Below are positions 1 to 6,371 of a stretch of 9,359 nt of DNA, one piece after another. Positions within the stretch are counted from its first letter, which is position 1. Every line of letters starts with the position of its first letter. The position numbers and the translations under genes were made by a program. The notes below the pieces were generated by a model. The model worked only from the letters and a program-made list of their open reading frames with translations, had not been told where the DNA came from and made no database searches. The stretch is from assembly GCA_035648415.1 (NCBI GenBank), contig DASRLO010000112.1, positions 1 to 9,359 on the forward strand. Direction: 5' to 3'. Source of the stretch: DATARH01 sp035648415. Lineage in GTDB: Bacteria > Pseudomonadota > Alphaproteobacteria > ATCC43930 > CGMCC-115725.

Positions 1-11
1 TTGTTTATGCT

Positions 12-88
12 GTACGGTTATCTGGACACAGTCTACCCTGTTTTGGTTCTGCATGCCATTTTGTTTCCAGTGAATATCGTACGGTTAT
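12..88. repeat. 10-bp direct repeat GTACGGTTAT, two copies
   Basis: GTACGGTTAT occurs at 12-21 and again at 79-88, in the same orientation and 67 bp apart, inside an AT-richer stretch (1-130) than the rest of the window. No open frame of gene quality covers it. It could be a pair of regulator sites for a gene left of the window, or a chance or duplication repeat. I see no other gene-like content in 1-170. Confidence 0.4.
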
Positions 89-172
89 TCGAGCTCCGGA
101 ACTTGCAGAACAGATTGGTTCGGGTTGTTTCCTTGGCTAGCGATCCGATGTAGATGCGGCCGGTGCGCTCGC

Positions 173-293
173 CCCGAGGCCCACAAGCCCAGGCCCGCAA
201 GTCCAGGCCCGCAAGTCCAGGCCCGCAAGTCCAGGCCCGCAAGCCCAGGCCCGCAAGCCCAGGCCCGCAAGCCCAGGCCCGCAAGCCCAGGGG
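173..293. repeat. 14-bp tandem repeat array (7 full units)
   Basis: Seven head-to-tail 14-bp units YCCAGGCCCGCAAG fill 188-285. A degenerate unit (173-187) precedes them and a partial unit (286-293) follows. Only the first base varies, reading C,T,T,T,C,C,C along the array. This block pattern fits expansion by slippage or unequal exchange. Fourteen is not a multiple of three, so any translation runs through all frames as Pro/Ala/Arg/Gly-rich low complexity. I read it as a noncoding minisatellite beyond the 3' end of the minus-strand dioxygenase gene. The rest of the gene-free stretch (294-395) has a short hairpin (344-365) but no clear signal. Confidence 0.9.
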
Positions 294-395
294 CGCCGCT
301 ATCCGCGCCTCGACATTCCCGAGTTGGCTCGGCGACGGCAGCCGGGGTTTGGAACCGACAACCCCTCATACGACGCCTCCATGGGCGCCGCGACC

Positions 396-1484
396 CTATT
401 TCGTCATTCTGGCAAACGCCTCCGACACCTTCAGCGGGCGGTAGGTGTCGACGCCGATCCCGGTCCACTTGCGCATGTCGCCGGGCTGGCGCCTGGCGTT
501 GAAGGCGGCGCGGGCGTCCTCGGTGGCGCCGTGCAGGATGCCTTGCGGGGTGAACGAAAACCCGCCCGGCCGCCGGCCGCCGGGGTCGTCGTTGGCGTGG
601 CTGAGGATCACCTCGTCCATGTCGATGTTGCGGTGGTAGCTCGGCAGCTCCTCGGCCTCCATATCGGCGACCGCGATCTGCGGCACGAAGCTCACCACGA
701 CAAACCCCGCCCCCTCGAACGTCGCCCAGGACGACGGCGCCAAATGGATGCGGTTCGACATGATCGGCAGGATGCTCTTCACGTTGAACCGGAACGGGAA
801 GAGATCGCCCTTCCAGCCGACCACCTCGAGCGGGTCGTTCCGGTAGAAGATCGAGGTCTCGCCGCCGCCGGCCTTGATCCGTACCTCGTATTCGCTCTCT
901 TCGGTCCAGCCGTAATCGGCGATTTCGGGCACGTCGAGCATTGTCGGGTCGATCGGCGTGTGGCGGCCGACCTGCTCGTGCTCGGTGAGGTGGATCGGCT
1001 GCGGCGACTCGATCACCAACAGCAAGGAATCGCCGCCATCGGGGATGTGCCGGTAGGCCGTCGATTTCGGCAGCATGACATAATCGCCCGGCCCGTAGGT
1101 GATCGGCCCGAACTCGGTGGCGAACACGCCGCTGCCGCGATGCACGAAGTAGAGGAGATCGCCGTCGAGGTTGCGGAAACGATAGGGCATCGCCGCGCGC
1201 CGCCGGCTGATCCCGACCGCGACATCGTCGTTCGACAGCAGCACCTGCCACGCGCCGCGCGCGTCCGTGGCGTCGCCGGCGACGACATCGGCGCTGTCGA
1301 TCTCGCGCCGCCGGTACTCGCCCTCGACCCGCACCACCTCGTTGGGGCCGCTCGTGCGATAGATCATCGCCACAGGCCCGGCGAAGCCCTGCCGGCTCAG
1401 ATGCTCCTCGCGCAATTCGCCGAGCCCGACCCGCGCCTGCCTGACAAAGCGGCCGCGGGTGAAATGGATCCAGGAGCGCGTCAT
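396..1484 (-). CDS. homogentisate 1,2-dioxygenase-like cupin protein
   Basis: This is a 362-residue protein of the homogentisate dioxygenase family, double-stranded beta-helix (cupin) enzymes that use Fe(II) to open the ring of homogentisate in tyrosine/phenylalanine breakdown. The first cupin half is marked by HRGSGVFATEFGPITYGPGD. The iron-site half carries HRNIDMDEV (H284, E291) and LHG (H318), matching the His-Glu-His triad of the family. Bacterial members often show HRNxDxDEV as here. It is shorter than human HGD (445 residues), and no other homogentisate-pathway gene (fumarylacetoacetase, maleylacetoacetate isomerase, HPPD) is nearby, so the substrate could differ. The frame stays open upstream to 1646, but the ATG at 1484 has a good Shine-Dalgarno (GGGGAGG, about 8 bases before it), and family-like sequence begins there. 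A possible -35 (TTGACC) lies on the minus strand at 1639-1634. It is divergent from the lipoprotein gene across 214 bp. Confidence 0.75.
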   Translation of the reverse strand: MTRSWIHFTRGRFVRQARVGLGELREEHLSRQGFAGPVAMIYRTSGPNEVVRVEGEYRRREIDSADVVAGDATDARGAWQVLLSNDDVAVGISRRRAAMPYRFRNLDGDLLYFVHRGSGVFATEFGPITYGPGDYVMLPKSTAYRHIPDGGDSLLLVIESPQPIHLTEHEQVGRHTPIDPTMLDVPEIADYGWTEESEYEVRIKAGGGETSIFYRNDPLEVVGWKGDLFPFRFNVKSILPIMSNRIHLAPSSWATFEGAGFVVVSFVPQIAVADMEAEELPSYHRNIDMDEVILSHANDDPGGRRPGGFSFTPQGILHGATEDARAAFNARRQPGDMRKWTGIGVDTYRPLKVSEAFARMTK

Positions 1485-1698
1485 CGGCACATCCTCCCCA
1501 GAGCTCTGCGATACTTTGGCATCGTAAGGCGGAAGGGCGAATTGAGCCAGAGTGCTCATGCTTCGCCGCATAAACGAAGGCAGGGTTTCGCATCGCCAGC
1601 CGCGCAACTCAAGTAATCGCTCACATTTTTTATGGTCAATCGACACTGCCGCGGCTTAAATTAGGGCAGGGGTCCGGATTGCGGGGGGAGCAAAGCTG

Positions 1699-2586
1699 TT
1701 GAATTTCGTCAAGCTGGCGCCGTTTCTGGCGGCGTTGGTCCTGGCCGGGTGCGAGACCCCGCCGCCCCCGGCGGTGGCGGTCGCGCCGCCTCCCGCCGTG
1801 GGACTGGCGCGCGGTATCGACCTGCCCACCGACGCCAGCGATGTGCTCGGCCAGCTCAAGGGCAGCCGGATCGATTTTGTCGCGCGCTATTACCGCGACG
1901 CGGCATCGCGCTGGCCCACGCTCACGGCAAGCGAGGTCCAGCGGATAGCGGCGCTGGGCCTGAAGATCGTCACCGTCTGGGAGTCGCATTCGCACCGGCC
2001 GGATTACTTCTCCTATGCCTCCGGCTATGGGGATGCGCTGAACGCCTATCGCCAGGCCAAAGCCGTCGCGCAACCGTCCGGCAGCGCCATCTACTTCGCC
2101 GTCGATTTCAATGCGCGCGGGCCGGACCTCGCGCCGGTCGATCAATATTTCCGCGGCGTCGCCGCCGGCTTCGCCGCGGCGGGCGGCGGAAAACCGGAAT
2201 ACAAGGTGGGCGTCTACGGCTCCGGCGCCGTGTGCGACATGGTGAAGGGGGCAAGGCTCGCGCAGTACAGCTGGTTGTCGGGGTCGACGGCCTGGGAGGG
2301 TTCGCCCGGTTACGCCAATTGGAGCATTCGGCAGATCCCGCAAGGAGCGCGTTTCGCGAACCTGTCCTTCAGCCACGACGCGAACGAGGCCAAGGACGAT
2401 TACGGCGGCTTCTCGCTCTCCAATGCGGTCAGCGCCCTTGCCGCTGCTCCGGCCGCGGTCGCCTCAGCCGCCACCGCCGCGGTAAATGCTGCGGCGCAAG
2501 CGGCCGCCCCGCCCCCGGCGCAAGGGGTCGCCCCGGCACCGCAGCCGGACCGCTCGCTCGCCGGACTGCTGAAGACCTGGTTCTGA
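1699..2586 (+). CDS. lipoprotein with DUF1906 (Rv2525c-like glycoside hydrolase-like) domain
   Basis: A 295-residue secreted lipoprotein. A short hydrophobic signal ends in a lipobox LAGC, with C18 as the predicted lipidated residue, followed by a Pro/Ala linker. From about residue 38 (RGIDLPTDAS) to about 240 (HDANEAKDDYGGFS) it resembles the DUF1906/Rv2525c-like glycoside hydrolase-like domain, a TIM-barrel fold related to GH25 lysozymes. Recognisable blocks are FVARYYRD, AIYFAVDFNA and VGVYGSG. The last 50 or so residues are Ala/Pro-rich low complexity ending in LLKTWF. The start is a TTG at 1699 with a GGGGAG ribosome site 8 bases upstream, and the signal peptide begins exactly there. The family is thought to act on, or bind, cell-wall glycans, but enzyme activity is not shown for most members. 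It converges with the LLM oxidoreductase gene across a 21-bp gap with no clear terminator. Confidence 0.8.
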   Translation: MNFVKLAPFLAALVLAGCETPPPPAVAVAPPPAVGLARGIDLPTDASDVLGQLKGSRIDFVARYYRDAASRWPTLTASEVQRIAALGLKIVTVWESHSHRPDYFSYASGYGDALNAYRQAKAVAQPSGSAIYFAVDFNARGPDLAPVDQYFRGVAAGFAAAGGGKPEYKVGVYGSGAVCDMVKGARLAQYSWLSGSTAWEGSPGYANWSIRQIPQGARFANLSFSHDANEAKDDYGGFSLSNAVSALAAAPAAVASAATAAVNAAAQAAAPPPAQGVAPAPQPDRSLAGLLKTWF

Positions 2587-2607
2587 TTGCGGCGGCGGGC
2601 AGCGGGG

Positions 2608-3588
2608 TCAGTCCAGCGACGCGAAGATCTCGCCGAGCCGCCGGATCGAGCCCAGCACCTGCTCCTGCGGCAGGCCGGGCCACTGGCAGCGCATGATGAA
2701 GTGATCGACGCCGAGCAGTTCGCGGTAGCGCGCGATCTCCTCCGTCACCGAACCCTTGTCGCCGATGATGAAGCGGTCACGCGCGAAATCCTCGAACGGC
2801 ACGCCGGTGCGGTCCTCCATGCCCCAGGCGGCGTAGGCGCTGTACTTGTATTCGAGCGGCTCGCGGCATTCCTCATGCGCGCTCGCCTGGCGGGCGCCGA
2901 CGTAGCATTCGACCGTGATCGGGTATTCGAGAGGCGTGCGGCCGTGTTCCTCCAGCGCCGCGCGGTAGGTCCGCATCAGCGGCGTCAGGGTCGCGAGCCC
3001 GCCGGTGTTGACGATGAGCCAGGCGTCGCCGATCCGCGCCGCGCGTTTCACCGACACCTCGGCCTGCCCGGCGATATAGAGCGGCGGCCCGCCCGGGCGC
3101 ACCGGCTTCAGGCTGATCCCGGCATCGTTGACCGTGTAGAACCGGCCGTGGTGGCTCACCCGCTCCTCGGCCCACAGCCGCCGCATCAGGCCGATCGCCT
3201 CGGTGAACCGCGGCGCGCGCTCGCTGAGCGGGATGCCGAACGCATCGAACTCCGGCTGGCGGTAGCCGAGCCCCAGCCCCAGGATGTAGTTGCCGCCGGT
3301 CAGCACGTCGAGCGTGGCGGCTTCCTCGGCGACATGCATCGGGTTGAGCGGCGGCAGGATCAGGATGTTCGGCCCGATCGTCATGCCCTCGGCATGCGCC
3401 GCGAGATAGCCCATCAGCGGTGTCAACTGCAGCATCTGCATCGGATGGGTCAGCCAGTGATGCGGGAACCACAGCGAGGCGAACCCGGCGTCGCGCGCCG
3501 CGCGCACCTGCTCGACCATCTCCGGCACGCGCTCGGCGACGTTCAAGCCCTCCGGAAACTGCGTATTGATGAACAGACCGACCTTCAT
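2608..3588 (-). CDS. LLM class flavin-dependent oxidoreductase
   Basis: A 326-residue luciferase-like monooxygenase family protein with a single TIM-barrel domain that binds FMN or F420. Typical landmarks are an N-terminal beta strand (MKVGLFINTQFPEG), WFPHHW near residue 40, LPPLNPMHVAEEAATLD (about 79-95), GLGLGYRQPEFDAFG (about 103-117), and PLYIAGQAEVSVKRAARIGD in the second half. This is the core pattern of alkanal and alkanesulfonate monooxygenase relatives. The specific substrate cannot be read from sequence. The ATG at 3588 is preceded on the minus strand by GAGGGAAG, 7-10 bases away, and the protein is full length for the family. It is transcribed away from kup; the 240-bp gap (3589-3828) is shared by both promoters. 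A fragment of a second LLM protein lies at 6084-6294. Confidence 0.88.
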   Translation of the reverse strand: MKVGLFINTQFPEGLNVAERVPEMVEQVRAARDAGFASLWFPHHWLTHPMQMLQLTPLMGYLAAHAEGMTIGPNILILPPLNPMHVAEEAATLDVLTGGNYILGLGLGYRQPEFDAFGIPLSERAPRFTEAIGLMRRLWAEERVSHHGRFYTVNDAGISLKPVRPGGPPLYIAGQAEVSVKRAARIGDAWLIVNTGGLATLTPLMRTYRAALEEHGRTPLEYPITVECYVGARQASAHEECREPLEYKYSAYAAWGMEDRTGVPFEDFARDRFIIGDKGSVTEEIARYRELLGVDHFIMRCQWPGLPQEQVLGSIRRLGEIFASLD

Positions 3589-3703
3589 GACGGCGCTTCC
3601 CTCGCTGGCCGCGCGCGGCGCGGCACGTCCGCCGCACCATATTCCCGCGCCGGCAGTGCGGCGTGCGGGTCGCCGGCGCCGAGAATTGTCTCAGGGCATC
3701 TTC

Positions 3704-3726
3704 GCCGGCCTCAAACCGGTTTTTTT
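3704..3726 (+). terminator. short hairpin plus T7 tract upstream of kup
   Basis: GCCGG (3704-3708) can pair with CCGGT (3716-3720) around a 7-base loop, one pair being a G-T wobble, and seven T residues (3720-3726) follow. It looks like a weak intrinsic terminator read on the plus strand. No plus-strand gene ends just before it, and it lies upstream of the proposed kup promoter, so it may only insulate that promoter. A similar GCCGG...ACCGGT block (5723-5737), lacking the T tract, precedes the second copy of the promoter element. Confidence 0.3.
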
Positions 3727-3773
3727 ATGGAATTTTTATACGCGCGAACGGATTCCCGTCTCGATTCTTTATA
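3721..3773 (+). promoter_or_regulatory. kup promoter region, copy 1 of a shared element
   Basis: The element reads T-rich sequence, TTTATA (3735-3740), 15 variable bases, CCGTCTCGATTCT (3756-3768), then a TTTATA -10-like box (3768-3773). The same order and spacing recur at 5750-5801, including an identical 13-mer. No good -35 lies 16-18 bases before the -10-like box, which suggests an activator-dependent promoter. With a start of transcription near 3780, the leader to the kup start codon would be about 50 bases. The TTTTTATAC part resembles the T-rich half of the Escherichia coli KdpE site, but that link is only a guess. Confidence 0.5.
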
Positions 3774-3828
3774 CGGCAGGTGACACTTACGAGGCCCCGC
3801 GCCGTGTTGCAATCGTCGAGGCAGGTGG

Positions 3829-5715
3829 TTGAAGGCAATAACACTCGCTGCGACCGCCGATCCGGGCCGCAGCGTCACGCGCAGCCTCACGATCGCAGCT
3901 CTCGGTGTGGTCTACGGCGATATCGGCACATCGCCGCTTTACACGGTCAGGCAATGCTTCGACGGCGCCTCCTCGGTGACCGAGGCGCGGGTGTTTGGCG
4001 TGCTTTCGCTGATCGTCTGGTCGCTGACCCTGATCGTTACGATCAAATATGTCATCGTCTTGATGCGCGCCGACAACCGCGGCGAGGGGGGCATCCTCGC
4101 GCTGATGGTGCTGGCGTTGCGGGCGAGCGTGCGGCGCGGCAATCGTTGGATACTCTGGGGCGGGTTGCTGGGCGCCTCGCTGTTTTATGGCGACGGGGTT
4201 CTGACCCCGGCGATATCGGTCCTGAGCGCGGTGGAAGGGCTCGAGGTCAAGACGCCGGCTCTCGAACCCTTTGTCATTCCGCTGACCTTGGGTCTGCTCA
4301 TCGCCCTGTTCGCCGCGCAACGCCGCGGGACCGGCCGGGTCGGAGGCCTGTTTGGGCCCATCATCATCGTCTGGTTCGCGGTCATCGCGGCGCTGGGGAT
4401 CAACCAGATACGGCTTGATCCGGCGATCATCTGGGCGCTCAACCCCTATTATGGCATCGACCTTATCCGCCAGGCCCCGGTGGCCGGCTTTGTCCTGCTG
4501 GGCGCGGTCGTCCTGGCGGTCACCGGGGCCGAGGCGCTCTATGCCGACATGGGACATTTCGGGCGCCGGCCGATCAGGCGGGCTTGGCTGGCCCTCGTCT
4601 TTCCCGCGCTGGTGCTGAACTATTTCGGGCAAGGCGCATTGCTGCTGGCCTCTCCCGAGGCGATCCAAAACCCGTTCTACCGGCTCGCGCCCGACTGGGC
4701 GGTGCTGCCGCTCGTCGTGCTTGCCTCGGTGGCGACGGTGATCGCCTCGCAAGCGGTGATTTCCGGAGCGTTCTCGCTGACCCACCAGGCCGTGCAACTC
4801 GGCTACCTGCCGCGCATGCATGTGCAGCACACCTCGGCGCAGGAGCGCGGCCAAGTCTACGTACCGGCGATCAACAACCTGCTGCTCGTCGCGGTCGCGG
4901 CGACCGTTCTCGGCTTCCGCTCGTCGGACGCGCTCGGCGCCGCCTATGGCATCGCGGTGACGGGGACGATGACGGTGACGACCGTTCTCGCCTTCATCTA
5001 TCTGCGCCACGGCGCGCGCTGGCCGTTGTGGAAGCTTGTTCCGCTGTTCGGTTTGTTCTTCGTCGTCGATGTGTCGTTCTTCTCCGCCAACCTGCTCAAA
5101 ATCGGCGAAGGCGGTTGGTTTCCGCTGGTTGTCGGCTTCGCCCTGTTCGCGTTGATGACGACGTGGATTTGGGGGCGCAGGCAGCTCGCCCGCCAGCGCG
5201 GCATCGCCAGTATGCCGCTCGATATGTTTGTGGCGAGCCTGCGCCCCGGCCGGCCGCTGCGCGTCTCCGGCACGGCCGTCTACATGACCGCGCAGATCGA
5301 TAACGTGCCCGCCGCGCTGCTGCACAACATGAAGCACAACAAGGTGCTGCACGAGCGCAACGTGCTGATGACGGTGCAGACCGTCGACGTGCCGCGGACG
5401 CCCGAAGCCGAGCGGCTCGAAATTCGCCATTTCGAGCAGAATTTCCACACCGTTCGCATCCGCTACGGTTTTCTCGAGGAGCCTGACATCCTGCGAGCGC
5501 TCGCGTTGGCGAGGGTCGGCGGCTTTCATTGCAACCTGATGGACACCTCATTCTTCCTCGGCCGCGAGAACATCGTGCCGGCCCGCCGGACGAGCTGGAG
5601 GCTGCCGTTCAAGCGAATGTTCGTGCTGTTGTCCGAATTCGCGCTCGACGCGACGGAGTTCTTCCGGATCCCGGTCAATCGGGTCGTTGAATTGGGCGGC
5701 CAGACGGAAATTTGA
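3829..5715 (+). CDS. kup: Kup-type potassium uptake transporter
   Basis: A 628-residue inner-membrane K+/H+ symporter of the KUP/HAK/KT family; Escherichia coli Kup has 622 residues. The signature GDIGTSPLYT is at 30-39, and DNRGEGGI is at 82-89, between early membrane helices. About twelve hydrophobic segments run to roughly residue 450 (for example VVLASVATVIASQAVISGAF and FGLFFVVDVSFFSANLLKIG). A cytosolic C-terminal domain follows (about 455-628), with HNMKHNKVLHERNVL typical of the family. The start is a TTG at 3829 with GAGG 7 bases upstream; it gives the expected short N-terminal arm, and no ATG in this frame fits better. The gene is preceded by the element at 3721-3773, whose near copy also precedes the next small gene, so regulation by potassium supply is plausible. 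The long open frame antisense to it (3787-5529) is a G+C shadow. Confidence 0.95.
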   Translation: MKAITLAATADPGRSVTRSLTIAALGVVYGDIGTSPLYTVRQCFDGASSVTEARVFGVLSLIVWSLTLIVTIKYVIVLMRADNRGEGGILALMVLALRASVRRGNRWILWGGLLGASLFYGDGVLTPAISVLSAVEGLEVKTPALEPFVIPLTLGLLIALFAAQRRGTGRVGGLFGPIIIVWFAVIAALGINQIRLDPAIIWALNPYYGIDLIRQAPVAGFVLLGAVVLAVTGAEALYADMGHFGRRPIRRAWLALVFPALVLNYFGQGALLLASPEAIQNPFYRLAPDWAVLPLVVLASVATVIASQAVISGAFSLTHQAVQLGYLPRMHVQHTSAQERGQVYVPAINNLLLVAVAATVLGFRSSDALGAAYGIAVTGTMTVTTVLAFIYLRHGARWPLWKLVPLFGLFFVVDVSFFSANLLKIGEGGWFPLVVGFALFALMTTWIWGRRQLARQRGIASMPLDMFVASLRPGRPLRVSGTAVYMTAQIDNVPAALLHNMKHNKVLHERNVLMTVQTVDVPRTPEAERLEIRHFEQNFHTVRIRYGFLEEPDILRALALARVGGFHCNLMDTSFFLGRENIVPARRTSWRLPFKRMFVLLSEFALDATEFFRIPVNRVVELGGQTEI

Positions 5716-5749
5716 GTCTCCCGCCGGCGGAACCGGTAATCAGGCGATT

Positions 5750-5801
5750 TATTTTATAGCTTCTTTATAACGGCGGCGCGCATGCCGTCTCGATTCTATA
5801 T
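5750..5801 (+). promoter_or_regulatory. promoter of the 53-residue ORF, copy 2 of the shared element
   Basis: Same layout as upstream of kup: T-rich block, TTTATA (5764-5769), 15 variable bases, the identical 13-mer CCGTCTCGATTCT (5785-5797) and a TATAT -10-like box (about 5796-5801). The TTTATA-to-13-mer distance is the same in both copies. The 15 bases between them are largely unrelated, so this looks like conserved function rather than a recent duplication. Transcription from this -10 would begin near 5808, leaving a leader of about 38 bases. Confidence 0.5.
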
Positions 5802-5845
5802 GGAGAAGTGCAAAATATTCTTGATCGCCACAGTGAGCGATCGAG

Positions 5846-6007
5846 ATGAGCGTCTACGAAAAACCCGGCCTCGACATCGAATTCCCCGTCGATGCCTTGG
5901 ACCGCGCGCTGATCGTCGCTTGGTTCTTGTCGGACCTTGCCTTTGACATTTTCGGGCTGCTGTTCTGGGCGGCGATAGCGTTGTGCCTGGCGATGAGCCT
6001 CCTGTAA
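5846..6007 (+). CDS. small membrane protein, 53 residues, unknown function
   Basis: The ORF encodes a protein beginning MSVYEKPGLDIEFPVDALDR and ending in a hydrophobic stretch to the C-terminus. Residues 1-20 are polar and acidic. Residues 21-53 form one long or two short membrane helices, interrupted by S29, D30 and D34, followed by FGLLFWAAIALCLAMSLL. I do not recognise the family; it is not KdpF-like. The case for a real gene is that it lies 38-61 bases downstream of a promoter element shared with kup, has clean membrane-protein composition and ends with TAA. The ribosome site is weak (GTGAGCGATCGAG before the ATG). It lies 130 bp after kup in the same orientation. If real, a role at the membrane linked to potassium uptake is the simplest inference. 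Confidence 0.5.
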   Translation: MSVYEKPGLDIEFPVDALDRALIVAWFLSDLAFDIFGLLFWAAIALCLAMSLL

Positions 6008-6024
6008 CCAAACGCCAACCTGGC

Positions 6025-6069
6025 TTGACAGCCGTGCCTCGGTAGCGAGGCTAAGAACCGCTCGGGTTC
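6025..6069 (+). promoter_or_regulatory. consensus -35 box with 16-bp dyad and second hairpin
   Basis: A perfect -35 hexamer TTGACA (6025-6030) is followed by a perfect dyad, GCCTCG (6036-6041) / CGAGGC (6046-6051), with loop GTAG. This sits where a repressor would cover the -35/-10 spacer. A weak -10 (GGCTAA) would overlap the right edge of the dyad. A second hairpin, GAACC/GGTTC (6055-6059 / 6065-6069), follows. No T tract is present, so this is not an intrinsic terminator for the small gene upstream. The block stands just before the broken LLM gene at 6084 and probably was its promoter-operator. Confidence 0.4.
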
Positions 6070-6083
6070 GGGAAGGCGTCGTC

Positions 6084-6294
6084 ATGCCTGTGGAGATGAT
6101 CGGCTGGATCGCGCCCGCGGGTGTCGTTGGAGATCATCCCGCCGTCCGGCCCGCCCTTCGATGCCGGCGTGGTGGCCGAGACCGCGCGCATCCCCCAGCG
6201 GGCGGGTTTCGACCGCGTGCCGATCGGGGAGTGGGTCTGCGCGGTTAAGCCTCGCGGGAAACGTCGCGCACCAGCTGCGGCTGGGGCCCCTTAA
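6084..6294 (+). pseudogene. N-terminal remnant of an LLM flavin-dependent monooxygenase (alkanesulfonate monooxygenase-like)
   Basis: From the ATG at 6084 (ribosome site GGAAGG, 7 bases upstream) the reading is MPVEMIGWIAP. An extra base near 6117 then moves the frame, and the protein continues RVSLEIIPPSGPPFDAGVVA and ETARIPQRAGFDRVPIG, to about 6228. This matches the start of LLM-family SsuD-like monooxygenases (family pattern: GWIAP...SEIIPPSGP...AGFDRVLIG). After that the likeness stops: the frame runs through unrelated basic residues to a TAA at 6292-6294, and the remaining roughly 300 residues of such an enzyme are missing. So it is both frameshifted and truncated. It is distinct from the intact LLM gene at 2608-3588, whose N-terminus differs. 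Confidence 0.75.
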
Positions 6295-6309
6295 GCCGAC
6301 CGACCGCTA

Positions 6310-6334
6310 GGAACACTGCTTACCGCGCACGGTT
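6310..6334 (+). promoter_or_regulatory. candidate EcfG (general stress) sigma promoter
   Basis: GGAAC (6310-6314), 16 bases, then GGTT (6331-6334). This is close to the alphaproteobacterial EcfG consensus GGAAC-N16/17-CGTT, with one mismatch in the -10. It ends 37 bases before the start of the iron permease family gene, a good distance for a promoter. The GGAAC overlaps the last base of a TAG that closes a remnant frame at 6308-6310. Confidence 0.45.
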
Positions 6335-6371
6335 CACGAATTAACGGGAGCTGCTGTAAAAGGGAATTGGA

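Noticed and set aside
98..123. EcfG-type promoter at GGAAC 98-102
   Set aside because: The GTT-containing -10 candidates lie at wrong spacing (14-15 or about 20 bases), and no gene follows on that strand.
173..293. CRISPR-like array
   Set aside because: Units are 14 bp and directly abutting, with no unique spacers and no cas genes. It is a simple tandem repeat.
344..365. Hairpin GGGGTT/AACCCC as terminator of the dioxygenase gene
   Set aside because: The 6-bp stem has a 10-base loop and no T tract follows on the minus strand.
324..1616. 430-codon plus-strand frame and other long frames opposite the dioxygenase gene
   Set aside because: These are shadows of the minus-strand gene, which has clear motifs and a ribosome site.
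2587..3783. 398-codon plus-strand frame opposite the LLM oxidoreductase gene
   Set aside because: Arg/His/Pro-rich shadow; the opposite strand has clear family motifs.
3787..5529. 580-codon open frame antisense to kup
   Set aside because: Low-complexity Arg/Gln/Asp-rich shadow caused by G+C third positions of kup; no domain is recognisable.
5800..5943. ORF starting MEKCKIFLIATVSD just downstream of the shared 13-mer
   Set aside because: Its ATG falls inside the proposed -10 box, so it would not be transcribed from that promoter. After about 15 residues it becomes Arg-rich and overlaps the better membrane-protein frame.
6251..6310. Third-frame tail LAGNVAHQLRLGPLKPTDR as the C-terminus of the broken LLM gene
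   Set aside because: I cannot match it to the C-terminal end of LLM monooxygenases; it may be a remnant of something else or chance.
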